A DNA stretch of 59,567 nucleotides from an uncultured Bacilli bacterium (GCA_947625635.1 CANQPA010000003.1:1-59567), one strand, 5' to 3'; shown: positions 25,925 through 35,390, counted from the first letter of the stretch. Notes: a model not told the origin generated them from the letters alone. A program made the numbers and translations.

Positions 25925-28020
25925 TATTTTTTCTCTACCATTTCATAGGCCTCTATGATATCACCAACTTTAATATCATTAAAGTTAGTCACTGTAATAC
26001 CACATTCTAAACCTTTTTTTACTTCTTTAACAGTATCTTTTTCTCTTTGAATAGAATTGATTTCACCATCATATATAATTATACTATCTCTAATTACACG
26101 AACTTTAGAATTTGATTTAATAATACCATCTACTACATAACTACCAGCTATAGTTCCTACTTTAGAAAATTTAAATAATTGTCTAACTTCTGCATTTCCT
26201 ATAACTTTTTCCTCAAATTCTGGATCAAGCATTCCTTTCATTGCAGCTTCCATATCTTCTACTGCTTTGTAAATTATATCATATAGTCGAATCTCTACAC
26301 CTTGTTCTTTTGCATAATCCTTTATATGATTATTTGGTCTAATATTAAAACCTATTATGATAGCATGAGATGCATTAGCAAGAACTACATCACTCTCAGT
26401 AATGGCTCCTACACTACTTCTAAGGACTTTTACTTTAACACCTTCAACTTCAATCTTCTCAAGTGAATTTCTAACAGCCTCTGCCGAACCATTAACATCC
26501 GCTTTTACTATTACATTAACTTCTTTAATACCCTCTTGTATTTTTGCAAATATATCCTCTAACGATACAGTACCTTTAGCATTTTGCTTTAAATGTTGTT
26601 CTGTTTTTCTTGCTTCACCTATACTTCTTGCCTGCTTTTCTGTTTCAAACGCCATAAATTTATCCCCAGCTTGTGGTGTATCAGATAATCCAGTTATCTC
26701 AACAGGTTGACTAGGTAGAGCACTTGTAATTTCTTCTCCCTTATCATTTTTTAAAGTTCTAACTTTACCATAAGTAGAACCTACAACAATTGGATCACCC
26801 AAACGTAAGGTTCCATTTTGTACTAATATTGTAACAACTGAACCAACACGTTTATCAAGTCTAGATTCAACTACACTACCACTTGCATAACGATGAGGAT
26901 TAGCTTTATATTCTTCCATTTCAGCTACAAGTAAGATATTATCAAGTAATTCTTCTATTCCTTCACCAGTTTTAGCGCTTATTTTAGAATAAATTGTATC
27001 TCCACCCCAAGTATCTGGAGTAAGTCCATAGTCAGATAATTCACTCATTACTTTATCTACATTTGCACCTGGCTTATCTATTTTATTTATGGCGACTATT
27101 ATAGGCACACCAGCAGCTTTAGCATGATCTATAGCCTCTTTAGTTTGAGGCATAACTCCATCATCTGCTGCAACTATTATTATTACTATATCTGTAATAC
27201 TTGCTCCTCTTGCTCTCATCTCAGTAAATGCAGCATGCCCTGGTGTATCTATAAATGTTATAAGTTCATCCTTAACTTTAACTTGATAAGCGCTGATAGC
27301 TTGAGTTATTCCCCCAGCTTCTCCCTGTGCTACATTAGTTTTTCTAATTGTATCAAGTAAGGTCGTTTTCCCATGATCAACATGTCCCATAATAGTAACA
27401 ATCGGTGGCCTTTTAACTAAATCAGCTTCATTATCATTTATTTCAAATTCTTCAAATTTAGTTTCATCTATTATTTGTTCCCTTTTTAATTCTTTATTAT
27501 ATTCTGATACTAAAAGCTCCGCATTATCAAAATCTACTTTATTATTTACCGTGGCCAAAGTTCCTAACATAAATAATTTTTTTATAAGTTCACTTGGCGA
27601 TACGTTTAAACTTTTAGCCAAATCTCCTATAGTCATACCATCTTTAAATGTTACAACATTACTATCAATTGTAGGTCCATTGCTTATAAGTTTTTCCTTA
27701 TTTTTATACATCTCTTTTTTCTTCCTAGCTAGTTCTTTTTTGCTTATTTTGTTCTTATTTATTGGTTGTACTTGCTTTTTTTGTTTTGTAATTATATTGC
27801 TACCTTCTTGTTTTTTATTTTCCTTTTCTATAAGTTCTTCTTCATATTCTAAATCCATCTCATCTTCATTCAAAGCAATTAAATTATCTAATTCCGTTAT
27901 AGCCTCTTCATCTAGAGTATCATATTCACTATCTGCAGATATATTTAATTTTTTACATAGATCTAAAATCTCGCTTACAGTTTTATTTACATCCTGTGCA
28001 TATTCTTCCACACTCATCAT
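25924..28020 (-). CDS. infB: Translation initiation factor IF-2
   Basis: A 698-residue GTPase that recruits initiator tRNA. It has an IF2 N-terminal module near residues 1-45, a charged linker, a second IF2_N motif ([22 protein letters not shown]), P-loop GHVDHGKT (212-219), DTPGH, NKID and the C1/C2 domains. The ATG at 28020 is used: an in-frame GTG at 28029 lies inside the Shine-Dalgarno sequence (AGAGGTGG) and is not credible as a start. An ATG at 28017 is an alternative. Confidence 0.96.
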   Translation of the reverse strand: MMSVEEYAQDVNKTVSEILDLCKKLNISADSEYDTLDEEAITELDNLIALNEDEMDLEYEEELIEKENKKQEGSNIITKQKKQVQPINKNKISKKELARKKKEMYKNKEKLISNGPTIDSNVVTFKDGMTIGDLAKSLNVSPSELIKKLFMLGTLATVNNKVDFDNAELLVSEYNKELKREQIIDETKFEEFEINDNEADLVKRPPIVTIMGHVDHGKTTLLDTIRKTNVAQGEAGGITQAISAYQVKVKDELITFIDTPGHAAFTEMRARGASITDIVIIIVAADDGVMPQTKEAIDHAKAAGVPIIVAINKIDKPGANVDKVMSELSDYGLTPDTWGGDTIYSKISAKTGEGIEELLDNILLVAEMEEYKANPHRYASGSVVESRLDKRVGSVVTILVQNGTLRLGDPIVVGSTYGKVRTLKNDKGEEITSALPSQPVEITGLSDTPQAGDKFMAFETEKQARSIGEARKTEQHLKQNAKGTVSLEDIFAKIQEGIKEVNVIVKADVNGSAEAVRNSLEKIEVEGVKVKVLRSSVGAITESDVVLANASHAIIIGFNIRPNNHIKDYAKEQGVEIRLYDIIYKAVEDMEAAMKGMLDPEFEEKVIGNAEVRQLFKFSKVGTIAGSYVVDGIIKSNSKVRVIRDSIIIYDGEINSIQREKDTVKEVKKGLECGITVTNFNDIKVGDIIEAYEMVEKK

Positions 28021-28035
28021 GAGTACCACCTCTTT

Positions 28036-28464
28036 CTATAATTTTCTTACTTTTGTTCCAGCCTCCATCAAAAAATGTTTAGATAAATTATCCTCATAGT
28101 ATCTATCATAGACAATTTCATTAACACCACAACTTACAAGTAATTTAGCACATATATGGCAAGGGTAATCTGTTATATAGGCTGTACTTCCATCCAGTTC
28201 TACACCATTTCTTGCAGCCTCACTAATAGCAAGTTGCTCTGCACATATAGCACGGCACACTTCTCTTCTCTCACCACTTGGTATATGTAACTCATCCCTT
28301 ATACATCCAACTTCACGACAATCTCTTACTCCACCTGTTACATTGTTATATCCTTGTGCAACAATTTTACCATCTTTAACAAAAACTGCGCCTACTTTAA
28401 TTCTTGAACAAGAAGATTTTTCTGCTTGTTCATACGCTTTATTCATATACTCTCTATCACTCAT
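28036..28464 (-). CDS. dCMP deaminase-like zinc enzyme with CAE active site
   Basis: A 142-residue cytidine/deoxycytidylate deaminase-fold protein. The usual HAE zinc/proton-shuttle motif reads CAE here (RAICAEQLAISEAA), with the second half PCHICAKLL supplying two further cysteines, so zinc would be bound by three Cys. A cysteine-rich insertion (DCREVGCIRDE) precedes. ComEB-like; the substrate could be dCMP. It overlaps neither neighbour but its ATG is one base past the TGA of the upstream paralogue, showing co-translation. Confidence 0.85.
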   Translation of the reverse strand: MSDREYMNKAYEQAEKSSCSRIKVGAVFVKDGKIVAQGYNNVTGGVRDCREVGCIRDELHIPSGERREVCRAICAEQLAISEAARNGVELDGSTAYITDYPCHICAKLLVSCGVNEIVYDRYYEDNLSKHFLMEAGTKVRKL

Positions 28465-28465
28465 A

Positions 28466-28945
28466 TCATAACTCCAAACTTAATTTTTTACCTGATTTTT
28501 TATACTGTGTATATTTAACACCACATGTATCAAATAATTTTTTTGAAACTATATTTCCCTCTGTTTTATCATATTTGTCACTTAAATAAATTACTTCAGT
28601 AATACCTGATTGAATAATTGCTTTTGCACACTCATGACAAGGAAATAAAGTTACATAAACCTTGCACCCCCTAACGGATATTTTAGAATTTAATATGGCA
28701 TTAAGTTCCGAATGACACACATAAGCATATTTAGTATCTAAAAATCCACCATTGCGATTCCAAATCATATCTTTATCATCGTCAAATCCTATAGGAGCGC
28801 CATTATATCCTAAAGAGACTATTTTATTATCTTGATCTACAATACAAGCACCAACTTGGCTATTTGGATCTTTACTTCTCTCGGCTGAAATCAGAGCAAT
28901 TCCCATAAAATATTCATCCCAATTTATATAATCATTTCTTTTCAT
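28466..28945 (-). CDS. dCMP deaminase-like zinc enzyme with HSE active site
   Basis: A 159-residue deoxycytidylate deaminase-family protein. Zinc motif HSELNAIL (His as first ligand, catalytic Glu), then PCHECAKAI. SxVGACIV and SLGYNGAPIG match ComEB/dCMP deaminases, which supply dUMP for thymidylate synthesis. Together with the CAE paralogue it occupies the place between rnpM and infB where Bacillus has the L7Ae-like ylxQ. It stops with TGA, evidence against UGA-Trp recoding. Confidence 0.88.
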   Translation of the reverse strand: MKRNDYINWDEYFMGIALISAERSKDPNSQVGACIVDQDNKIVSLGYNGAPIGFDDDKDMIWNRNGGFLDTKYAYVCHSELNAILNSKISVRGCKVYVTLFPCHECAKAIIQSGITEVIYLSDKYDKTEGNIVSKKLFDTCGVKYTQYKKSGKKLSLEL

Positions 28946-28948
28946 ATT

Positions 28949-29200
28949 TCACACCCTACTTTTTAATTCTTCGTATATAGAAGAAGGTACCTCTATTTCT
29001 AATTTTTTATTTAATATTTTAGTTTCTTCCGCCTTTTTAAAAGTATCTAAATCATTTTTCAAATAGGCACCTCTACCATTTACTTTACCTGTTTTATCAA
29101 TGATTACATTCCCATCAGGTGTTCTTACAACTCTAACCAAATCTCTTTTTTCTAATCTTTCACCTGTAACTACGCAGGTTCTCATTGGTATTTTTCTCAT
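28949..29200 (-). CDS. rnpM: RNase P modulator RnpM (YlxR family)
   Basis: An 83-residue RNA-binding protein with the YlxR signature PMRTCVVTGERLEKRDLVRVVRTPDG and NGRGAYLK. The Bacillus homologue modulates RNase P. It sits directly after nusA, as in most Firmicutes, with a 7-nt gap. Confidence 0.93.
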   Translation of the reverse strand: MRKIPMRTCVVTGERLEKRDLVRVVRTPDGNVIIDKTGKVNGRGAYLKNDLDTFKKAEETKILNKKLEIEVPSSIYEELKSRV

Positions 29201-29207
29201 ACTTCAC

Positions 29208-30392
29208 CTACTCCAAAATATTAATTCCGGCTTTCTTTACTTGATCTAAAGTCTTAACATCCAATCCATAACCTGTAAGACGAGATGCTAGTTTTACATT
29301 TATTCCTTTTTTACCTATGGCTAAACTTAAATTTTTGTCATCTACCACAACCATAGTTTCTTTAGTTTTTTCATCCAAAATAAATACTCTTACATCTTTA
29401 GCAGGTAATAAAGCATTTTGTATAAATTCGACTGGATCTTTTGAATACTTAACTATATCTATCTTTTCATTACCTAATTCTTTTAAAATATTTGAAATTC
29501 TAGTTCCCTTCTCGCCTATACAAGCTCCTACTGGATCTACATTACTATTTTCTGAATATACAGCTATTTTCGTTCTATTACCTGCTTCTCTAGCTACGCT
29601 ATAAATTAACACAGTACCATCACTAATTTCAGGTATTTCAAGCTCAAATAATCTCTTTATAAATCCAAAATGTTTACGGCTTAAAAGTATTAAAGCTCCT
29701 TTAGAATTAATATCAACTTTACTTATATATACTTTTATATTTGATCCCATTTTTATATTTTCGCCTGGAATTATTTCAGTTTTGGGAAGTAATCCTTGCG
29801 TCTTACCTAAATCTATATAGTAATTTTTTTCATCTTCCATTTCAACAATTCCAGTCATCATTTCATCTTGTTTTTCACCAAATTCTGTTGCTATATTATT
29901 TCTTTCTGCTTCTCTTACCTTTTGTATAATAACCTGTTTAGCAGTTGCTGCCGCAACTCTACCAAAATCAGCAGGTGTAACTTCTTCTTCAATCGTTTCG
30001 CCAACTTTAATATCTGGATCAATTTTTTTTGCATCTTCCAATGTTATATGTATTTTTTCATTAAATACAAATGGACGATATCTAAATTCTTCTGGTAGAT
30101 CTTCTAAATTTTCATCATTTAACTGTTCTTCTGTTAATTCCTCTTCCTCTCTCATTGGAATCTTATCTTCATCCAAAGAATCCTTATGTGTTTTATCTAA
30201 AACAACTGTTTTATATGAGAAAAGTTTAAAGTTAAAATTATCTTTATCTACTTCTAAACGTACATTAGAAAGTCCATAATTTTTTTTATATGCACTGGTC
30301 AAAGCAAGTACCATAGAATCAAATATGTAATCCCTATCCATTCCCTTTTCTTCTAATAATTTTAATGCCTTCTCGAATTCTTTACTATTCAT
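29208..30392 (-). CDS. nusA: Transcription termination/antitermination protein NusA
   Basis: A 394-residue RNA polymerase-binding factor. N-terminal domain 1-150, S1 domain (EKNYYIDLGKTQGLLPKTEIIPGE), KH1 (PVGACIGEKGTRISNILKEL) and KH2 (KNLSLAIGKKGINVKLASRL). It lacks the C-terminal acidic repeats, as in Firmicutes. The ATG at 30392 overlaps the rimP stop by 8 nt; the longer frame (MFVPRRRDVKN) reads through the rimP end and its ribosome-binding site and is rejected. Confidence 0.96.
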   Translation of the reverse strand: MNSKEFEKALKLLEEKGMDRDYIFDSMVLALTSAYKKNYGLSNVRLEVDKDNFNFKLFSYKTVVLDKTHKDSLDEDKIPMREEEELTEEQLNDENLEDLPEEFRYRPFVFNEKIHITLEDAKKIDPDIKVGETIEEEVTPADFGRVAAATAKQVIIQKVREAERNNIATEFGEKQDEMMTGIVEMEDEKNYYIDLGKTQGLLPKTEIIPGENIKMGSNIKVYISKVDINSKGALILLSRKHFGFIKRLFELEIPEISDGTVLIYSVAREAGNRTKIAVYSENSNVDPVGACIGEKGTRISNILKELGNEKIDIVKYSKDPVEFIQNALLPAKDVRVFILDEKTKETMVVVDDKNLSLAIGKKGINVKLASRLTGYGLDVKTLDQVKKAGINILE

Positions 30393-30648
30393 ATTTTTCA
30401 CATCCCTTCTCCTTGGAACAAACATCAAGTATGTAACTACCTTCTATATAATCTATTTCGTCTAACAATGGATCAATAATTCGTGTAACATTTACACAAT
30501 CTTCTACACTAACAACACCATCTTTATCAATTATAACTCGTAAAAAACAATTTCCATCTTCTTTTACATATAAAACGTCATCTAAAAAATATCCCTCATT
30601 TACAACATAATCATTTATTAAAGATTTTACCTTATTTGCAATATCCAT
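30385..30648 (-). CDS. rimP: Ribosome maturation factor RimP, N-terminal domain only
   Basis: An 87-residue protein equivalent to the N-terminal domain of RimP (usually about 150 residues). It shows LRVIIDKDGVVSVEDCVNVTRIIDPLLDE and ends at YILDVCSKEKGCEKYE, where full-length proteins continue with SSPGxxRPL and a C-terminal SH3-like domain. The nusA start overlaps its last codons, so there is no room for the missing domain, and no alternative frame continues it. Either a functional minimal RimP or a relic kept for coupling to nusA. Confidence 0.85.
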   Translation of the reverse strand: MDIANKVKSLINDYVVNEGYFLDDVLYVKEDGNCFLRVIIDKDGVVSVEDCVNVTRIIDPLLDEIDYIEGSYILDVCSKEKGCEKYE

Positions 30649-30670
30649 ATATACCTCCTTACTAACTTAA

Positions 30671-30690
30671 AGAGTGGGATTCCCCACTCT
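30671..30690 (-). promoter_or_regulatory. GC-rich hairpin in the rimP-nusA leader
   Basis: Minus-strand AGAGUGGG-GAAU-CCCACUCU forms eight perfect pairs between promoter and ribosome-binding site. There is no T-tract, so it is not a terminator. NusA autoregulation or RNA stability is possible. Confidence 0.5.
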
Positions 30691-30705
30691 CGTTGCAACA
30701 TAATA

Positions 30706-30714
30706 ATTATAACA
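30706..30714 (-). promoter_or_regulatory. Extended -10 promoter of the rimP-nusA-infB operon
   Basis: Minus-strand TGTTATAAT provides an extended -10; the -35 is poor. It leaves a leader of about 50 nt containing the hairpin at 30671-30690. Confidence 0.5.
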
Positions 30715-30740
30715 TATTTTTATATATTTTAAAACTTTTT

Positions 30741-30768
30741 TTGATTTTTTACTAAAATTTGCTATAAT
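30741..30768 (+). promoter_or_regulatory. Promoter of the CPBP protease gene
   Basis: TTGATT (30741-30746), 16-bp spacer ending TGC, TATAAT (30763-30768). Confidence 0.6.
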
Positions 30769-30786
30769 ATAATAGATGGTGATTTT

Positions 30787-31494
30787 ATGACAGCTGCAAA
30801 AAATAAAGATTTTAAAAATATGATTATAGGAGTTGGAGTAATACTATTATATTTAATTATGTCCCAAATACCCCATGAACTAATTAATCTGATTGGAATA
30901 AATTATAATAACTTAAATTTAACAATTAAAACTGTTTATTTAGCATGTTATCAAGCTATTTTAACACTTATAATAATATATATTTATAGAAAAGATATTA
31001 TTCCTGATTTTAAAATTTTTGTTAAAAATAATGTTAAATATTTTAAAAAATATATTAAATATTGGTTTTTAATGTTAGGATTAATGGTATCAAGTAATTT
31101 AATTATTACTATATTTACAACAACGCAGATATCTGACAATCAATCTATTATTATAGATACATTAAAAACTGCTCCTATTTATACCTTTGTTATTACAGTT
31201 TTAATAGCACCAATTTTAGAAGAATTGGTATTTAGATTATCATTTAGAAAAATATTTTCTCATACCAATATACTATTTATCATTACATCTGGATTGGTTT
31301 TTGGCTCAATGCATGTTCTTGGAACTTGTACTAGTTTAATAGACTTATTGTTTATTATACCATACAGTATCCCAGGATTTATATTTGCATACTGCTACAT
31401 TAAATCTGAAAACATATTTGTTCCTATAAGTTTACACTTCATTCATAATGGAATAATGATGGCACTTCAAATTCTACTTTTCATTCTAATATAA
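30787..31494 (+). CDS. CPBP-family intramembrane metalloprotease
   Basis: A 235-residue polytopic protein with about six to seven membrane segments and the three CPBP/Abi motifs: EELVFRLSFR (EExxxR), FGSMHVLG (His) and HFIHNGIM (HxxxN). Homologues process CAAX proteins in eukaryotes; bacterial members act in bacteriocin immunity, signalling or unknown roles. Single-gene unit with its own promoter, ATG after GGTGATTTT, and a bidirectional terminator shared with the 50-residue gene. Confidence 0.88.
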   Translation: MTAAKNKDFKNMIIGVGVILLYLIMSQIPHELINLIGINYNNLNLTIKTVYLACYQAILTLIIIYIYRKDIIPDFKIFVKNNVKYFKKYIKYWFLMLGLMVSSNLIITIFTTTQISDNQSIIIDTLKTAPIYTFVITVLIAPILEELVFRLSFRKIFSHTNILFIITSGLVFGSMHVLGTCTSLIDLLFIIPYSIPGFIFAYCYIKSENIFVPISLHFIHNGIMMALQILLFILI

Positions 31495-31550
31495 AATATT
31501 GTACAATAAAAATATTTAAAAATTTAATTTAATCTTATTTACATATAAAA

Positions 31551-31576
31551 AAGAAGCTATTATGCTTCTTTTTTTA
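31551..31576. terminator. Bidirectional terminator
   Basis: AAGAAGC-TATTAT-GCTTCTT (31551-31570) with T runs on both strands, between the CPBP gene and the small convergent gene. Confidence 0.8.
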
Positions 31577-31726
31577 CATCATATCTTCTAGTTTTTTATT
31601 TGCCTTTTTCATAGCCTCATCAGCTATATCCTCTAATTTTTCCATCACTGGCTCACTATATTTTTGATAAGCTAATACAGCTCCAGCACCAACTGCTATT
31701 AAAGCCATTGATCTTAATAATTTCAT
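31574..31726 (-). CDS. Small membrane protein, 50 residues
   Basis: A short gene with good signals: GAGGTGATATA ribosome-binding site, ATG, 50 codons, TAA and a terminator immediately after. The product starts MKLLRSMALIAVGAGAVLAY (one small-residue-rich membrane helix) followed by an amphipathic Glu/Lys helix (MEKLEDIADEAMKKANKK). It is reminiscent of YtxH-like or phage-shock-type small envelope proteins but I cannot assign it. It fills what would otherwise be a 300-nt gap before recD2. Confidence 0.75.
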   Translation of the reverse strand: MKLLRSMALIAVGAGAVLAYQKYSEPVMEKLEDIADEAMKKANKKLEDMM

Positions 31727-31797
31727 TATATCACCTCACTAGAAATATGATACCGTATATAAAATAAATTATATACAATTATATTTTTTACAATAAT

Positions 31798-34011
31798 CTA
31801 ATTTTTATTCAAATATTTTAATAGTTTTTCAAGTAATCCAGTTTTTCTTAATCTTTCATTATTGTTCGTTATACCAAATATAAAACTTCTAGGCTCACCT
31901 ATTAATATTAATTTCTTTTTTGCACGTGTTATGCCTGTATATAAAAGTTTTTTATATAGCATTCTTTTATATGAAGAACTAATTGGCATTATAACGAGAT
32001 CAAATTCACTACCTTGACTTTTGTGTATACTTATTATAAATCCGTGTTTAAACTTATTAAAATCTTTAGAGGTATATGTAACTAAATGGCCATAATAATC
32101 TATAGTAATTTCAGATTTACCACTTTTGCCCTTATAATCAATATTTTTAATTACACCTATGTCTCCATTAAAAACATTATTATCTGGATCATTTACTAAA
32201 TGCAACACTTTATCGTTTTCTCTATAAATAATATCTCCATACTTTATTTCTTTTTTTCCTGTTTCTGACGGATTAAATACATTCTGCAATACTTTATTTA
32301 TATTATCTATACCATTAACTCCAGCGTACATCGGTGCCATAAGTTGTACTCTTTTATAATCATATCCTTTAGATATTACTTTTTTCACAATATTTACTAA
32401 ACTAGGTAAAATAGACTCATTAGAGCATTGTAAAAATTTATAATCATCTCTATCTATCAAAAAATCATCTTCTACTGTTTCGTTTTTGATATCATTAGCA
32501 AGTACAGGTATATAACTGGAATCGTCTTGTCTATAAAGTAAATCAAGACTAATTACATCTATAATATCGCTTTCTATTAAATCTTTAAGCACATTACCTG
32601 CACCAACACTTGGTAATTGATTATAATCTCCAACAAGTATTAATTTTATATTATTAGTAAGACCTCTAAGTAAGCTATCCATTAAACGATTATCTATCAT
32701 ACTAACTTCATCTACTATTATTAAATTAGAACTATCTTTATTATATTCATTTACCATAAATTCATTTGTATCCTTATTCCATTTCAAAAATCTATGAATA
32801 GTATAAGCAGGCATAAGCGTTGATTCACTCATACGTTTGCTTGCCCTGCCCGTTGGGGCAAGTAAAGCAATATTTGAGACTAAATCTTTATCGTTAAATT
32901 TATTTAATGTTTTATAAAGTTCTACTATTGCCTTTATAATTGTAGTTTTGCCAGTCCCAGGTCCACCTGTAATTATAGTGATGTTATTTTCTAAAGACTT
33001 TATAATTGCTTCTTTTTGCATATCACTATATTTTATTTTGTTCTTATCCTCAAGCTCTGATACTCTCATATCTATATTTTTATATTTAGTTACTTCTTTA
33101 TTTATTAAATAATGTATTTTGCTCGCTATATTTTCCTCAGCTTCAAAATCATCAAACAAATAATATTTATCATTTTCTATTTTGATTTTTAATTCTTCAT
33201 CTAGTTCATATATTGCTTCTTCAAATAATGTATTATCTATCTCAGTTTTTAAATAAAAGGAGGCATTATCATATATTTCATTAATAAACATATATGTATC
33301 TCCATTACTAAAACTCAAATTTTTCATAATGTATAAAATGAGTGCTTTAATCCTATTTATGTTAAAATCATCATCGTTTAACTTTATAGCTATTTCATCT
33401 AGTTTAGTAAAACTTATTTCATCTACATCATCAATTATTCTATATATATTGTTTTCAATCACTCTTATTGTATTGCTTTTATATGTATTATAAATAGATA
33501 ATGCATCTCTTAAAACAAATCCAAGTTCTGTTAGCTTTACTATAACTTCTGACGATTCTTCGTGTTTTTTTAATGTATTATATATTATATTTATTTTTTC
33601 TTCTGATAATTTTGGCACTTCATATAGAGAAATTTTATCATGAAGTATAATATCTATTGCGTTGATACCTAATTTATCTACAATACGTGTAGCTAAACTC
33701 TTACCAATACCTTTAAATAAATCACTCGATAAAAACTCTATAACACCATCTTTATCCTCAGGTTTAACTCTTTCACATTCTTTAACACTATATTGCATTC
33801 CATATTTAGGATGTTCTACGATCTCCCCATACATAATATATTTTTCATTTTCATTTAATTCTGCAAAATAACCTGTAAATGTTATAACTTTATTAACATA
33901 ATCTTTCAAATCTACAATATTTGTTTCAAGTACTTTTAATAAACCTATTATATAACCTTTATTACTTTTAAATATTGTTTGCCTAAATATTCCTTTTATA
34001 TAATCTTTCAT
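31798..34011 (-). CDS. recD2: RecD-like SF1B DNA helicase (RecD2)
   Basis: A 737-residue 5'-3' helicase of the RecBC-independent RecD2 family. N-terminal OB-like and helix-hairpin-helix regions (GIGKSLATRIVDKLG, about 101-115), Walker A GGPGTGKT (349-356), DEVSM Walker B, GDYNQLPSVGAG motif III, and a C-terminal SH3-like insert and UvrD-C region ending in YTGITRAKKKLILIG. Acts in mismatch repair and replication-fork maintenance in Bacillus. Monocistronic-looking; the next gene upstream ends 56 nt away. Confidence 0.95.
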   Translation of the reverse strand: MKDYIKGIFRQTIFKSNKGYIIGLLKVLETNIVDLKDYVNKVITFTGYFAELNENEKYIMYGEIVEHPKYGMQYSVKECERVKPEDKDGVIEFLSSDLFKGIGKSLATRIVDKLGINAIDIILHDKISLYEVPKLSEEKINIIYNTLKKHEESSEVIVKLTELGFVLRDALSIYNTYKSNTIRVIENNIYRIIDDVDEISFTKLDEIAIKLNDDDFNINRIKALILYIMKNLSFSNGDTYMFINEIYDNASFYLKTEIDNTLFEEAIYELDEELKIKIENDKYYLFDDFEAEENIASKIHYLINKEVTKYKNIDMRVSELEDKNKIKYSDMQKEAIIKSLENNITIITGGPGTGKTTIIKAIVELYKTLNKFNDKDLVSNIALLAPTGRASKRMSESTLMPAYTIHRFLKWNKDTNEFMVNEYNKDSSNLIIVDEVSMIDNRLMDSLLRGLTNNIKLILVGDYNQLPSVGAGNVLKDLIESDIIDVISLDLLYRQDDSSYIPVLANDIKNETVEDDFLIDRDDYKFLQCSNESILPSLVNIVKKVISKGYDYKRVQLMAPMYAGVNGIDNINKVLQNVFNPSETGKKEIKYGDIIYRENDKVLHLVNDPDNNVFNGDIGVIKNIDYKGKSGKSEITIDYYGHLVTYTSKDFNKFKHGFIISIHKSQGSEFDLVIMPISSSYKRMLYKKLLYTGITRAKKKLILIGEPRSFIFGITNNNERLRKTGLLEKLLKYLNKN

Positions 34012-34067
34012 AAATCCACCTAATAATATTTTATCACATAAAAACTACCTATTGGTAGTATAAATTG

Positions 34068-34469
34068 TTATTTTCCCTTGGCTGACTTAATTATATCGTT
34101 ATAGGCGTCTAAAACTTCATCTGTTTTTTCTCGTTTGATTTCATCATTATCTACTAACTCTATTTCATTAATTTTATCTGCAACAGCATTTAATAATTCA
34201 TCTTTAGAATAATCACCATCAGATAAACCTAAAATAGTATACGGAGTAATTTCCTCCCATTCTATTTTAGGTGATTTTATGTCATTTTTTGATAAATATC
34301 TATTGACGCAAAATTCCAATAGCTCACAATCATCCTTACTTAAATTTTCATTTAAATATTTTTTATCCGTTAACATTCTTAAGAAATCTAAACCATGTTT
34401 TTTTGATATTTCTCTAGTTTTTTCAAGGAAACACCTTAATCTTTTAATTTGTGCCTGATTCACATCCAT
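34068..34469 (-). CDS. Hypothetical protein with degenerate J-domain-like C-terminus
   Basis: About 133 residues. The last 60 residues (TPYTILGLSDGDYSKDELLNAVADKINEIE...KREKTDEVLDAYNDIIKS) have the YxxLGL-helix-helix-AYxxI pattern of a J domain but no HPD motif, so DnaK stimulation is unlikely. The N-terminal half is helical and unassigned. The second of two in-frame ATGs (34469) is better placed relative to GAAAGG. It follows miaA by 18 nt, in the same direction. Confidence 0.65.
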   Translation of the reverse strand: MDVNQAQIKRLRCFLEKTREISKKHGLDFLRMLTDKKYLNENLSKDDCELLEFCVNRYLSKNDIKSPKIEWEEITPYTILGLSDGDYSKDELLNAVADKINEIELVDNDEIKREKTDEVLDAYNDIIKSAKGK

Positions 34470-34496
34470 ATTATTCATCCTTTCTAATTATTCAGT

Positions 34497-35390
34497 TTAG
34501 TCAACATGTCTATTTAAATTAATAAATTCAAAAACTTCCTTAACAGTTTTTTCAAAATTATTAAAATTAACATTAAACCAATTTACATTTAACTGATTAT
34601 TATTCCAAGTATACTGCCTCTTGGCATATCTTCTACTTCTTAATTTTATCAACTCAATAGCATCATCTTTAGTAATATATCCGTCAAAATATTTAAATAA
34701 TTCTTTATAACCTATCGGTGTCATCACAGCCTTACTTCTAATATTCATATCATAAAATTTTCTTGCTTCTTCTAGTAATCCGTTATCTAACATATTATCA
34801 ACTCTTTTATTTATTCTATCATATAATATATTCCTATCACAAGTAAGACCGATAAATATAGCATCATATAATAATTTATTAGTTTTCTCTTTGTTACTTA
34901 AAATTTCATTTGTATTTTCGTAATAATTTAAAGCTCTTACAATTCTTTTTCTATTATTTGGATGAATTGTTGTTTTACAATCAATAGTTTTTAACATATC
35001 ATAAAGTTGCAAAGTAGTATAATTATCGTAATTATTAAAACTATTTTCATTTTTAAATTTATAATCATACAAAGCCGCTTTAATATAAAGTCCAGTTCCT
35101 CCTACGATTATAGGAACTTTACCCTTATCAAATATTTCTTTTATTTTTTTTCTACAATCTTTTTGGTAATCAAATACAGTATAATTTTCATCTATAGTTT
35201 TAATATCAAATAAATGATGTATAATTCCTTCTTTTTCTTTTTCTGTTACTTTAGCTGTTGCAATGTCAAGATCTTTATAGACTTGTGTACTATCTGCATT
35301 TATAATCTCACCGTTTAATTTTTTAGCAAGTTGTATACTTAACTTAGTTTTTCCTACTCCAGTTGGGCCCAATATTACTATTACTTTCAC
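34497..35390 (-). CDS. miaA: tRNA dimethylallyltransferase MiaA
   Basis: A 297-residue enzyme that prenylates adenosine 37 of UNN-decoding tRNAs. P-loop GPTGVGKTKLS (8-18), NADSTQVYKDLDIATAK, GGTGLYIKAALY and the C-terminal RSRRYAKRQYTW motif. The start is a GTG at 35390 with AGGAG six bases upstream; the gene overlaps the end of the preceding HExxH-protein gene by 47 nt. No hfq or mutL neighbour. Confidence 0.95.
   Translation of the reverse strand: MKVIVILGPTGVGKTKLSIQLAKKLNGEIINADSTQVYKDLDIATAKVTEKEKEGIIHHLFDIKTIDENYTVFDYQKDCRKKIKEIFDKGKVPIIVGGTGLYIKAALYDYKFKNENSFNNYDNYTTLQLYDMLKTIDCKTTIHPNNRKRIVRALNYYENTNEILSNKEKTNKLLYDAIFIGLTCDRNILYDRINKRVDNMLDNGLLEEARKFYDMNIRSKAVMTPIGYKELFKYFDGYITKDDAIELIKLRSRRYAKRQYTWNNNQLNVNWFNVNFNNFEKTVKEVFEFINLNRHVD

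Noticed and set aside
28466..28945. UGA as a tryptophan codon (mycoplasma code)
   Set aside because: Conserved genes terminate at TGA at expected lengths and tryptophan is encoded by TGG throughout.
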